The notes under the pieces: model-generated
What the model was told of the DNA's origin: nothing
Seen by the model: the letters and a program-made list of their open reading frames with translations, nothing else
Database searches by the model: none
Assembly: GCA_001025035.1 (NCBI GenBank)
Contig: LCZK01000010.1
Span: 772,049-836,048 of the forward strand
Origin: Actinobacteria bacterium IMCC26207
GTDB lineage: Bacteria; Actinomycetota; Acidimicrobiia; Acidimicrobiales; Microtrichaceae
Direction of reading: 5' to 3'
DNA length: 64,000 nt
Shown here: positions 1-7,631 of the stretch, piece by piece
Layout: each line of letters begins with the position of its first letter
How positions within the stretch are numbered: position 1 is the first letter of the stretch
Program-made: the position numbers and the translations under genes

Positions 1-349
1 GGCGGGCAAGAAGTGCCGCCCCTGCGGTGTCGTCAAGGTTAAGTTGCACACCGGTCAGCGCTGAAGTTGGCCCCACTGCAATCGTGGTGGTTGTGGTGGT
101 GGTTACGACTTCGGCTTTGGTCGTTGAAGGTGCCGCTGGCTCGTCCTTTTTGCCGCAGCCACTGAGGCCCAAACCTGCGACTCCAGAGCCGATCAGCACA
201 ACGGCAAGCATGCAAGCACCTAGAACAAGTTTGTTATTCGGGCGCTTATGTTGCGAGGCACGCGTAGCTGCGCGATCTACCACGGGGGCACCTTGGCCAG
301 AATCATCAGCACTGTTGCTGTTGCTGTTGCTGTTGCTCTCATCAGACAT
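1..349 (-). CDS. Lipoprotein N-terminus, probably DUF3048 family (runs off the left edge)
   Basis: The open frame starts at an ATG at 349 and is still open at base 1, giving about 116 residues. A Ser/Asn repeat at residues 5-13 is followed by a basic stretch, a hydrophobic segment (about residues 41-60) ending LSGCGKK, and a Thr-rich linker, so the protein is anchored or exported. The visible end reads SALTGVQLNLDDTAGAALLAR. This resembles the start of DUF3048 (YerB-like) domains, which usually open with PLTGLP-like residues followed by a stretch ending ARPAL. The DUF3048 call is an inference from that short match. The gene lies 26 bp downstream of the M48-like gene on the same strand, so the two are probably co-transcribed. 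No clear ribosome binding site precedes it. Function unknown. Confidence 0.6.
   Translation of the reverse strand, partial: MSDESNSNSNSNSADDSGQGAPVVDRAATRASQHKRPNNKLVLGACMLAVVLIGSGVAGLGLSGCGKKDEPAAPSTTKAEVVTTTTTTTIAVGPTSALTGVQLNLDDTAGAALLAR
313..336. repeat. 6-bp tandem repeat, 4 copies (tgttgc)
   Basis: Four perfect copies of TGTTGC sit in the coding start of the lipoprotein gene and encode alternating Ser-Asn. Copy changes would be in frame and alter only the cytoplasmic N-terminal tail. Confidence 0.85.
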
Positions 350-375
350 AGTTTGCCGCTTTCAGGTTGGCTCAT

Positions 376-1152
376 TCACAGTTCTTGAAGCACTGCGATT
401 CGATAGGTCAGTGGCTGCATCGATGTGTCAGCAAGGGGTGAGCTCTCTTGGCTTGAAGCTTCAGAGACCGGAGCAATCCACATAGGTGTGGTAGTTGCGG
501 GAACATTCGAAAGAGTGGTTCCCGCCTCCTGCATCGCTGAGAAGGCAGAGATAAGACCCGGTGGGTAGCGGGTCAGGTCGATGGCCGCCATGTCCGATCG
601 CACGGAGCGCTGCTCCCCTAGGCCACCTGCCAACTTTCGCGCCCCATAACCTGAGATTCCAAACATCGATATCACCGAGGTTGCATACCGTGCAGAGCCG
701 TCGCGCTGCCTGCCGAGCAAGTTGGCAATGACACCTTCGAGTTCGAGCCGACCGAGTCCCTCTGCCAACTCAGTCGTCAAAATCACGGAGCATCCCGATT
801 TGTTTGCTGCCACAAACGCGTTCATCGAGGTCGACTCAAGTAGGTAGACCTCGGGGTTGGTCACACCGCTCGTTGCGCAGAGGCCTTCGAGCAAGTTATC
901 GAGTTGCGGATTCGACCCAGCGCGAAGTGGTTTGAGGTCCAGTCCATCAAGCATTTGCCTGACGCTCGAGGCTAATTTCTCGCGAAGTAAGAGAAACCAG
1001 AGTAACGACAGAACAGCGGCAACTACAGCTCCAACAATGGGTTGAACGAGCATCACAAGACCGCCGACTACTAGCGCTGCGAGTATCCCAAGGAACAGCA
1101 CATTGTGTTCAAGTCGTTTTGCCGATTTATCGAGGGATGGCTGCGCCTGCAT
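376..1152 (-). CDS. M48 (HtpX-like) peptidase homologue lacking the zinc motif
   Basis: 258 residues with two hydrophobic segments at about residues 20-58, then a soluble part that follows the HtpX/M48 fold: PEVYLLESTSMNAFVAA (residues 100-116) and LELEGVIANLLGRQRDG (136-152). In active M48 enzymes the second stretch carries HExxH. Here those positions are N144, L145 and R148, so both zinc histidines and the catalytic Glu are gone. Later, DLTRYPPGLISAFSAM matches the M48 signature downstream of the third zinc ligand. It is therefore likely a pseudo-protease with a scaffolding or inhibitory role; that role is an inference. The frame is intact with no internal stop, so it is not simply decaying. 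It follows pimA on the same strand and precedes the DUF3048-like lipoprotein gene. Confidence 0.75.
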   Translation of the reverse strand: MQAQPSLDKSAKRLEHNVLFLGILAALVVGGLVMLVQPIVGAVVAAVLSLLWFLLLREKLASSVRQMLDGLDLKPLRAGSNPQLDNLLEGLCATSGVTNPEVYLLESTSMNAFVAANKSGCSVILTTELAEGLGRLELEGVIANLLGRQRDGSARYATSVISMFGISGYGARKLAGGLGEQRSVRSDMAAIDLTRYPPGLISAFSAMQEAGTTLSNVPATTTPMWIAPVSEASSQESSPLADTSMQPLTYRIAVLQEL

Positions 1153-1160
1153 TGCACTGA

Positions 1161-1166
1161 AGGGTA
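1161..1166 (-). promoter_or_regulatory. Candidate -10 (TACCCT) of a leaderless transcript for the M48-like gene
   Basis: TACCCT ends 8 nt before the ATG at 1152 and no Shine-Dalgarno is present. Transcription would start at or next to the start codon. Read from sequence only. Confidence 0.4.
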
Positions 1167-1198
1167 CAGGAGGGTGCCAGCCGCTTTGAGTATGGTCC

Positions 1199-2323
1199 TT
1201 AGCGGACCCTTACCCTGAGCGAGGTGGCCTTTGCTGGCGCTTCGTGAGCAGCAGCTATGAGGTCCGAGTAGATCGCCAGGTATTCATCACAGAGCAGTTC
1301 CAAGTCAAACTCCTTGGCCCTCACCATGCCAGCAGCCCGCAGCGATTCAGCCAGTTTTGGCTCACGCAGAACTTTGTTGAGCGCAACTGCCAAGGCGGCA
1401 GGGTTGCCCGGTTCTACAAGTTCAGCAGCGAGGCCGTGCGAAGAGTTCGCTACCTGCGAGTACCCGGAGATGGAAGATGCCACCACCGTGGTCTGGGCTG
1501 CCATTGCCTCGAGCAGAATGATCCCGAAGGACTCCCCTCCAAGTGAAGGTGCACAAAATACTGTGGCTGCGCTCATGCGCCGCTCTCGTTCTTGATCGGT
1601 AATGCGTCCAAGCCAGTGCACCCGGGGGTCCGGGTAGCGCTGCTTCAGATCTTCCGTCTGAGGCCCAGTTCCTCCAATCCAGATCTGGGTGTCATCTGGT
1701 AACTCAGCGGCTGCTCGCAGCAGAACCTCGAGGCCCTTTCTTGGTTCATGGCGGCCGAGAAAGAACACCGTAGGAGACGAACTGGGCCAAGGCTCAGCGT
1801 TACGAAACCGGTCCCCTTCAACTCCGTTGAACAGCACACGGACATCGTCTTTCATGACATCGGCAACCATGAGCTTTGCTTCTTCTGACACAGCGACACG
1901 AGCATCGAGGCGGTTGCCAAACCATGTGGCAAGAGCCGAGAGTTTTTTATAGGCCGGCTGCTCGCCTGCAGCATGAAAAGTGCCCACTAGCGGCGCCGTC
2001 TTGAGGAGCGCAGCAGTCACAGTTGGGCCGGGAGCCAAGGGTTCGTGCAAGTGAACCACATCAAAGTCTTCATCCCACAGAGCTCGCATCGTGCGAAGTT
2101 GCGCTGGAATGTCTGGGGCAATAGGCGCAACTGAACCATTCGTTGCAGTTGGAATGCTGCTGCCGAGGGGTATGACGAATACCTCTGGAGGCGGGCCATC
2201 GCACGGAGCAAGGACAAGAGCCTCATGGCCACGCCTGCGCAAGGAGCGAGCGAGTGCCAAAACTTGCCCCTGCACTCCCCCAGGGATACTTACGCTGTAA
2301 GGAGAGACCAGGCCGATTCGCAC
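1199..2323 (-). CDS. pimA: Phosphatidyl-myo-inositol mannosyltransferase (GT4)
   Basis: 374 residues, GT-B fold. PimA transfers mannose from GDP-mannose to the 2-position of phosphatidylinositol on the inner face of the membrane, the first step of phosphatidylinositol mannoside synthesis. The N-terminus MRIGLVSPYS...PGGVQGQV is the typical PimA opening. The C-terminal half has the GT4 nucleotide-sugar region FLGRHEPRKGLEVLLRA and the E-x7-E motif in GGESFGIILLEAM. It starts with GTG at 2323, 9 bp after the stop of the acyltransferase gene. The gene order matches the mycobacterial locus Rv2614c-Rv2610c, which supports the assignment over other GT4 enzymes. Confidence 0.88.
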   Translation of the reverse strand: MRIGLVSPYSVSIPGGVQGQVLALARSLRRRGHEALVLAPCDGPPPEVFVIPLGSSIPTATNGSVAPIAPDIPAQLRTMRALWDEDFDVVHLHEPLAPGPTVTAALLKTAPLVGTFHAAGEQPAYKKLSALATWFGNRLDARVAVSEEAKLMVADVMKDDVRVLFNGVEGDRFRNAEPWPSSSPTVFFLGRHEPRKGLEVLLRAAAELPDDTQIWIGGTGPQTEDLKQRYPDPRVHWLGRITDQERERRMSAATVFCAPSLGGESFGIILLEAMAAQTTVVASSISGYSQVANSSHGLAAELVEPGNPAALAVALNKVLREPKLAESLRAAGMVRAKEFDLELLCDEYLAIYSDLIAAAHEAPAKATSLRVRVR

Positions 2324-2332
2324 CTGCGCACA

Positions 2333-3334
2333 CTACGCGTCCGAGCGGCCCTTTTCCTTCTCGGCTTGCACCCACCCGGGCTGAGGTAATCCAAGAGCCG
2401 CAAAGTCGCTAGGCCAATTTGGCTGCAACACATGCCATTGGGTGGGATCGCGGCAAATGAGTATTTCGAGTGCGTGTGCCACATCTTGAGTGACTCGCTG
2501 CACATCAGCTCGAAGCCGACCACGACGTTGTGTATCAAGGGGTGGCAACACCACTGCATGGTGGTTGTTCCCCTGCACGAACACTGCAACTGGCACTAAG
2601 GGTGCTCCGCTTCTGAGCGCCAGCAGAGCCGGCCCGCCAGGCAAGGTGGTTCGTTCGCCAAAGAACTCCACTGCAATCCCATCACCAGTCAGGTCTCGAT
2701 CACTCAATAGACACAGCACCGAACCAGCACTCAGAGCTCCGGCTAGTTCAACAGCAGCAGTCGGGCCTACCGGAATCACGTTCAACCCCAATTGGTCTCG
2801 ACGATAGGTCAGGAACCAATCGAAGAGCTCTGGCGGTTCGAGATGCTCAACTGCCGCCGCCACCGGAATGTTATGAGTCATGACCAGCCACCGACTCGCC
2901 GACTCCCAACTACCGAAGTGCGGAATTGCGGCAACTACACCCTTTCCGTTCTGAGCCGGAATAATCAGATGCTCGAGGCCCTCGTAGGTAAAGGTTCGAT
3001 CAAGCTCATCCATGGTGAGCGAGGGGAGCCGCAGAGCATCCAGCCAGTACCTTCCAAAGCTCTGAAACACCTGCTCGACTTTTTCTTCGAGCTGCGCCTC
3101 CGTAATTGGGGCATCTTTGGGAAGAGGCCAGGTCTGCTTCTTGGTGTCGGGAGTCACTCCATCTAGAACTAGGCCATAGATGCGACGTAGGTAACGCTCG
3201 ATTACGAGTCGTTCATCTGCGGAGCGGTGAGCAAAAGCGCCACTCGCCGCTTTGACCATCGGCCGAGCTAGCGAAGACGGGAGGTACTCAGCAAGCGCAG
3301 AGGCCACCTGAAGTTTGCGAACTGAAAGCTCCAT
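2333..3334 (-). CDS. patA: Phosphatidylinositol mannoside acyltransferase (LpxL/HtrB family)
   Basis: 333 residues. This family acylates the 6-position of the PimA-added mannose, using acyl-CoA at the cytoplasmic face. The catalytic H-x4-E motif is seen as HFGSWE (H139, E144). The conserved region DRDLTGDGIAVEFFGE...LPGGPALLALRSGAPLVPVAV is typical of LpxL-like acyltransferases. It lies between the PI synthase (15 bp upstream) and pimA (9 bp downstream), as in mycobacteria (Rv2611c), so the substrate is inferred with good support from context. Confidence 0.87.
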   Translation of the reverse strand: MELSVRKLQVASALAEYLPSSLARPMVKAASGAFAHRSADERLVIERYLRRIYGLVLDGVTPDTKKQTWPLPKDAPITEAQLEEKVEQVFQSFGRYWLDALRLPSLTMDELDRTFTYEGLEHLIIPAQNGKGVVAAIPHFGSWESASRWLVMTHNIPVAAAVEHLEPPELFDWFLTYRRDQLGLNVIPVGPTAAVELAGALSAGSVLCLLSDRDLTGDGIAVEFFGERTTLPGGPALLALRSGAPLVPVAVFVQGNNHHAVVLPPLDTQRRGRLRADVQRVTQDVAHALEILICRDPTQWHVLQPNWPSDFAALGLPQPGWVQAEKEKGRSDA

Positions 3335-3349
3335 GGATTGTGCCGGCGT

Positions 3350-4063
3350 TCAGGCAGGCGGTCGTCGTGAACCGCTTGAGCGTCCCCGGCCATTGCTGCG
3401 TGCCTGCCAACGCTGCGCCACGGTTGGGTCAGCACTGCGCGGTCGCCTGCGCCGCCGATCGCTCAGGGCTGGAGTTTGGCGGGTCGCTTGGCCCCACACC
3501 TTGATAAAGCGCTGTGCAGCAGTAATCAGATTGAGTACCACGATCAGGGCAAGAATTGGGATGAGAAGATTTCGATAGAACAGCAGGCCGATGGCGAGGA
3601 GCACGAACCGCTCGGCGCGCTCCACAATCCCAGTATGAGCGTCGAAACCTAGGGCATCTGCCTTGGCCCGGATATACGACACGATCGATGCAGTGATGTA
3701 ACCAGCAACTGGCAACATGACGACCCAAGCGCGCCCATCGCTCTCTACGAGGTAGTAGGTGATGCCACCAAAGAGCAATCCATCAGTAACTCGATCTGAA
3801 ACCGAATCAAAGAACGCACCTCTCAAGGAGGACTTACCCGAGGCCTTCGCAACAGCTCCATCTAACAGGTCAGGGATGCCAGTCAGTATCAGCAAGAGGA
3901 GCCCTAGATGCAGGTGGCCCGAGCCGATAGCAACGGAGGCAAAGACTGCCATCACGATGCCAGTGGCAGTAATGACATCTGCAGAAATTCCGGCCTTCTT
4001 GAGGCTGTTCCCGATGGGCTTTACTGCTGCATCAACTTGTGTGCGCCATTTACCGTCGAACAT
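3350..4063 (-). CDS. pgsA: CDP-alcohol phosphatidyltransferase, probable phosphatidylinositol phosphate synthase
   Basis: 237 residues and several hydrophobic helices. The enzyme joins CDP-diacylglycerol to inositol phosphate to make the PI precursor. The family motif D-x2-DG-x2-A-R-x8-G-x3-D-x3-D is present as D65, D68-G69, A72-K73, G82, D86 and D90, with Lys where Arg is usual. An upstream ATG at 4099 is in frame, but the ATG at 4063 has GAGGAG 4 nt before it and gives the normal N-terminus, so I chose 4063. The position between an unknown membrane protein gene and the acyltransferase corresponds to mycobacterial Rv2612c (pgsA1). Substrate assignment rests on that context; phosphatidylglycerophosphate synthase is the alternative. 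Confidence 0.82.
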   Translation of the reverse strand: MFDGKWRTQVDAAVKPIGNSLKKAGISADVITATGIVMAVFASVAIGSGHLHLGLLLLILTGIPDLLDGAVAKASGKSSLRGAFFDSVSDRVTDGLLFGGITYYLVESDGRAWVVMLPVAGYITASIVSYIRAKADALGFDAHTGIVERAERFVLLAIGLLFYRNLLIPILALIVVLNLITAAQRFIKVWGQATRQTPALSDRRRRRPRSADPTVAQRWQARSNGRGRSSGSRRPPA

Positions 4064-4198
4064 TTGACTCCTCGCAGGAACTCTTGCATCACAATCCACA
4101 TGCCGTACTCAAGAGATTTCAATGGACTGTTCGCAACGAGCGCTAACTAGAGTTAGCACTGTAGCCTGATGTAGCGAAAATGTGAAGCATCCCGACCA

Positions 4199-4846
4199 CT
4201 ACTGCTCTGCTGGATCAGCCGCAGCAGGAACACTTAGGCTGGCACCGGCGACGTCCTCAGGGTCGAACTGAGTCCAGTCCTCGGGGTTCTCTTCAGAGAA
4301 ACCCTCGATCACGGCGCCGTTCACTCCATCCACTAACACGATTCCGCGCTTCGTCGGCGGGTTCTCATTCGAGTAGGCCAGGATGCGCCAGGTTGGACGT
4401 GACAACCATCCACGCCAAGCCATCTGTGCAGCAGCATGGCCAACAGGAAAGCCCACTTCTGCAGATGCACTCACTAATGCATCAGACTCATCGACTTTCA
4501 GAGTCCACCCGGCGACCATGCCATAGGCGCCGAAGGCGACTAGGCCAACACCGGCCCATAGGGTCCCTAGGTTCACCAGAGCGGAACTCTCCCCTTTGGC
4601 TGCATAGAGCGCCACGGCTCCGAGCCCAAAGATCAGATACAGCATTGCTGGGATTCGGCGGCGGTTGTTGTTTGGGAATGTTTGCGGTCCAACAAACCCA
4701 GAGAGGTCTAAGTCTTCTGGCAGGACATCCACGAACTCGCCATCAGTGAGGTCTGCTTCAAGCTTGACGGCAGCATCCTCTAGTGCAGGAGCATTCTCCA
4801 GTGCAAGAGCATTCTCCAGTTCGGCAGCATTCTCTGATTCGGTCAT
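4199..4846 (-). CDS. Uncharacterised membrane protein inserted in the PIM locus
   Basis: 215 residues. An acidic, Ala/Glu/Leu-rich N-terminus with imperfect repeats (ENALALENAPALEDAA) is followed by two hydrophobic helices at about residues 66-85 and 90-112. The C-terminal soluble domain contains WRGWLSRPTWRILAYSNE. No catalytic motif is evident and I do not recognise a named family. Its ATG overlaps the HIT stop codon by 4 bp (ATGA), so the two are translationally coupled. It occupies the position between HIT and the PI synthase, where mycobacteria have no gene, which suggests a lineage-specific partner in PI or PIM metabolism. Confidence 0.7.
   Translation of the reverse strand: MTESENAAELENALALENAPALEDAAVKLEADLTDGEFVDVLPEDLDLSGFVGPQTFPNNNRRRIPAMLYLIFGLGAVALYAAKGESSALVNLGTLWAGVGLVAFGAYGMVAGWTLKVDESDALVSASAEVGFPVGHAAAQMAWRGWLSRPTWRILAYSNENPPTKRGIVLVDGVNGAVIEGFSEENPEDWTQFDPEDVAGASLSVPAAADPAEQ
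4780..4834. repeat. Imperfect ~18-bp tandem repeat in the N-terminal coding region
   Basis: Units based on gcattctccagtgcaaga recur about three times and encode Glu-Asn-Ala-Leu-type repeats in the acidic N-terminus of the membrane protein at 4199-4846. Confidence 0.65.
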
Positions 4847-5421
4847 TGCTCAACGGTAGCTGTTCGAGGGGTCTCATCTGAAGTAGGCCAGCAAGGTTGC
4901 AGCGCAGTCCAGACATCTTGCAGAGCTACTGGCATCACTTGTGAACCGCCGACCACGGCCATGAAGTTGGAATCGCCGACCCACCGCGGAACACAGTGAA
5001 CATGCAAATGGTCCGTCTGTGAGCCGCCAGCCGCTCGGCCCAGATTCACGCCCACGTTGACACCGTCACAGTTCAGTCTCGACTTGAGCGCCGAAACCCC
5101 GTCGCGCACCAGCGCCCACAACTCTGCAAACTCCTCTGGTTCAAGATCTTCAAGGTCTGCAACTGCGCGATTGGGAAGCACCATCAGATGCCCGGAGGTG
5201 TAGGGAAATCGATTGAGAATGACAAAACAGTGCTGCCCTCGGTGCAGAATAAAGGTCTCGGAGTCTTCTGCTCCGCACTGAAGAATCCGCTCAAACAACG
5301 ATCGAGGGTTACCCGGCGAGCGGGACGGTTCTGGCAGCTGACCCGGCAGAGCGCGACGGGAATCTGGGTCTCCGGTGACGTACAGAGACCGCCAGGTTGC
5401 CCAGAGTTGGTCAAGAGGCAT
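4843..5421 (-). CDS. HIT-family nucleotide phosphorylase/hydrolase (Ap4A phosphorylase-like)
   Basis: 192 residues. The histidine triad is DHLHVHCVPRW (H138, H140, H142), preceded by GRAAGGSQ. HIT enzymes act on dinucleoside polyphosphates or nucleoside phosphoramidates through the middle histidine. The mycobacterial gene at the same position (Rv2613c), next to thrS and the PI synthase, is an Ap4A phosphorylase. ThrRS itself makes Ap4A as a by-product, which gives a plausible reason for the neighbourhood. About 40 residues precede the HIT core, as in the actinobacterial branch. The start is 50 bp after the thrS stop. Confidence 0.85.
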   Translation of the reverse strand: MPLDQLWATWRSLYVTGDPDSRRALPGQLPEPSRSPGNPRSLFERILQCGAEDSETFILHRGQHCFVILNRFPYTSGHLMVLPNRAVADLEDLEPEEFAELWALVRDGVSALKSRLNCDGVNVGVNLGRAAGGSQTDHLHVHCVPRWVGDSNFMAVVGGSQVMPVALQDVWTALQPCWPTSDETPRTATVEQ

Positions 5422-5471
5422 CGTTCACTCCGAAGCAGTAGTTGAGGTGATTGGACAGTGGCTCCATAGGG

Positions 5472-7544
5472 TCACTTCTTCGATGCAACCTGAGCGGCGA
5501 GCCTGTCGACAAAGGATGCAAGGGGAACGTCACGTTCGACCTCGTTGCCACGAGGATTGACACCGACTGTTCGGTGCTCAACATCACTCTCTCCAACCAC
5601 AAGAACGAAGGGCAGCTTCTCGCCCTTGGCGCGGCGAATTCGATTGCCGAGCGTCTCGTCTGCATCGGCAACTTCAACTCGAAACCCCGCCCCGCGCAAC
5701 TCAGCTGCGACCTCATGTGCGTAGTCGGCGTGGGCCTCTGACACGGGCAGAATCTTGGCCTGCACGGGAGACAACCAGGCTGGAAATGCTCCTGCGTAAT
5801 GCTCAACGAGCACGGCAAAGAATCGCTCCACTGACCCAAAGAGTGCACGGTGAATCATGATCGGCCGATGCTTCTCGCCGTCGTTTCCGATGTAGGTCAT
5901 CTCAAAGCGCTGAGGAAGCTGGAAGTCCACCTGAATCGTCGACATCTGCCAGGTCCTACCAATCGCATCTCGCGCTTGAACAGAAATCTTGGGACCATAA
6001 AAGGCGCCACCACCGGGATCCATGACCAGATCAATATCCATGGCAGTTGCAGCCGCTCGGAGAGCCTCAGTTGCCTCGTCCCACTCCTCATCGGTGCCGA
6101 CTGCCTTTTTCTCTGGTTTGGTAGAGAGTTCAAGGTAGAAGTCATCAAGGCCGTAATCGCGCAGAAGGTCAAGAACGAAGGTCAGAATGGATCCGAGCTC
6201 GGCACCCATCTGCTCTTTGGTCGTAAAGATGTGGGCGTCATCTTGGGTCATTCCTCGCACCCGCGTCAGCCCATGCACGACGCCTGACTTCTCGTAGCGG
6301 TACACCGTTCCAAACTCAAACATCCTGAGTGGCAGTTCTCGATACGAACGCTGCCGGCTCTTAAAGATCAGAATATGAAACGGGCAATTCATTGGTTTGA
6401 GGTAATACTGCGTTCCAGTTCCCTGCACCGGTTCAATTACTGCGAGGCCACCCTCGCCACTTGCTCCAGTATCTACCGCAGAATCAGCATCTACCGCAGA
6501 ATCAGAATCAGAATCGGCGTGGTTGTGGTCATGGTCGATCTCCATGGGAGGAAACATGCCGTCGGCGAACCACTGCAAATGCCCGCTGGTCTCGAACAGG
6601 TTCGACTTGGTGATATGTGGGGAATAGACAAACTCGTAATCAGCTTGTTCATGGCGGACCCGCGAATAGTCCTCCATCAAGCGCCGGATGATGCCACCCT
6701 TGGGGTGGAACACGGCCAGACCAGACCCGATCTCTTCGGGGAATGAAAAGAGATCAAGTTCGACACCAAGTTTGCGATGATCACGCTTGGCTGCTTCTTC
6801 TTGTCGATGCAAATGGGCCGCAAGATCCTTCTTGCTTGCAAAGGCTGCTGCGTAGATTCGCTGCAGCATGGGATTGAGCTCACTCCCCCGAAAATATGCC
6901 CCTCCGTGACGAGTCAGTTTGAAATGCCCGAGACGGCCAGTACTCGGCACATGAGGACCGCGACACATGTCCACAAACTCGTCGGTGTTTCGATAGAAGC
7001 TGATCTCAGTGCCGCTACCGACTTCACCATCGGCCTCTTCCCCGGCGGCAGCGAGTTCCATAAACACCCTCTTGTAGGGGTGATCAGCCATGAGTTGAAG
7101 TGCAGCGTCTAGCGGCAGTTCAAAGCGCTCAAAGGGCTGATCTGCCGAGATAATCTGCCGCATTTTTTCGTCGATGCGTAGAAGATCTTCATCGGCGAAA
7201 CTCCCACTGCCCGGTAATTCGAAGTCATAGTAAAAGCCGTCCTCGATAGGCGGGCCACCAGCGAACGTCGCTCCCGGCCACAACTCCAAAACGGCCTGGG
7301 CCATGACGTGAGCAGTGGAATGGCGAAGATGCTCCAGTGCTTCGGAATCCCGATCAGTAATGATCCGGATCTGCGCACCATCTGGTAGCGGAGCGGACAG
7401 GTCCGCTGCTGCACCGTCAACCTCGATGACAAGCGCAGCGCGAGCAAGGCCTGCGCCGATCGACAAAGCCAGATCGGCGCCTGTGGCACCCGCGTTGAGA
7501 GAGCGGGAGGAACCATCAGGCAAGGTGATTGCAATCTCGGACAT
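5472..7544 (-). CDS. thrS: Threonyl-tRNA synthetase with a low-complexity insertion
   Basis: 690 residues. It charges tRNA-Thr with threonine. An N-terminal TGS domain (ITLPDGSSRSLNAG) is followed by the editing domain (HSTAHVMAQAV; CRGPHVPSTG), the class II catalytic core and a C-terminal anticodon-binding domain. The zinc ligands are seen in MNCPFH, in the His of DDAHIF and in MIHRALFGSVERF. Between MFPPMEID and YYLKPMNCPFH there is an insertion of about 30 residues rich in Asp, Ser and Ala, encoded by tandem repeats; other ThrRS have only a few residues there. An in-frame GTG at 7550 is possible, but ATG 7544 fits the leaderless pattern. First gene of the PIM locus transcript. Confidence 0.95.
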   Translation of the reverse strand: MSEIAITLPDGSSRSLNAGATGADLALSIGAGLARAALVIEVDGAAADLSAPLPDGAQIRIITDRDSEALEHLRHSTAHVMAQAVLELWPGATFAGGPPIEDGFYYDFELPGSGSFADEDLLRIDEKMRQIISADQPFERFELPLDAALQLMADHPYKRVFMELAAAGEEADGEVGSGTEISFYRNTDEFVDMCRGPHVPSTGRLGHFKLTRHGGAYFRGSELNPMLQRIYAAAFASKKDLAAHLHRQEEAAKRDHRKLGVELDLFSFPEEIGSGLAVFHPKGGIIRRLMEDYSRVRHEQADYEFVYSPHITKSNLFETSGHLQWFADGMFPPMEIDHDHNHADSDSDSAVDADSAVDTGASGEGGLAVIEPVQGTGTQYYLKPMNCPFHILIFKSRQRSYRELPLRMFEFGTVYRYEKSGVVHGLTRVRGMTQDDAHIFTTKEQMGAELGSILTFVLDLLRDYGLDDFYLELSTKPEKKAVGTDEEWDEATEALRAAATAMDIDLVMDPGGGAFYGPKISVQARDAIGRTWQMSTIQVDFQLPQRFEMTYIGNDGEKHRPIMIHRALFGSVERFFAVLVEHYAGAFPAWLSPVQAKILPVSEAHADYAHEVAAELRGAGFRVEVADADETLGNRIRRAKGEKLPFVLVVGESDVEHRTVGVNPRGNEVERDVPLASFVDRLAAQVASKK
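6471..6518. repeat. 18-bp x2 plus 6-bp tandem repeats inside thrS
   Basis: Two copies of an 18-bp unit beginning atctaccgcagaatcag run from 6471 to 6506 and merge into 6-bp repeats of ATCAGA. They encode the Asp/Ser/Ala insertion in the ThrRS catalytic domain. Confidence 0.85.
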
Positions 7545-7550
7545 GCACAC

Positions 7551-7556
7551 AAACTA
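7551..7556 (-). promoter_or_regulatory. Candidate -10 (TAGTTT) of leaderless thrS
   Basis: TAGTTT ends 6 nt before the ATG at 7544. There is no ribosome binding site. The divergent helicase gene begins less than 100 bp away, so both promoters share this short interval. Confidence 0.4.
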
Positions 7557-7602
7557 GTGGGGACTGTGAAAGCGACTGAAACCAACTGTCGCCGCAGCCT
7601 TC

Positions 7603-7608
7603 TAGGAT
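7603..7608 (+). promoter_or_regulatory. Candidate -10 (TAGGAT) for the helicase gene
   Basis: TAGGAT lies 23 nt before the ATG at 7632 in the thrS/helicase divergent interval. No convincing -35 box. Confidence 0.3.
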
Positions 7609-7631
7609 GTTGGGTTGTGTTCGATCCGACC

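Noticed and set aside
27..485. Open frame on the plus strand at the left edge
   Set aside because: It is antisense to the lipoprotein and M48-like genes; its Val/Leu runs come from the 6-bp repeat and Thr-rich linker read backwards.
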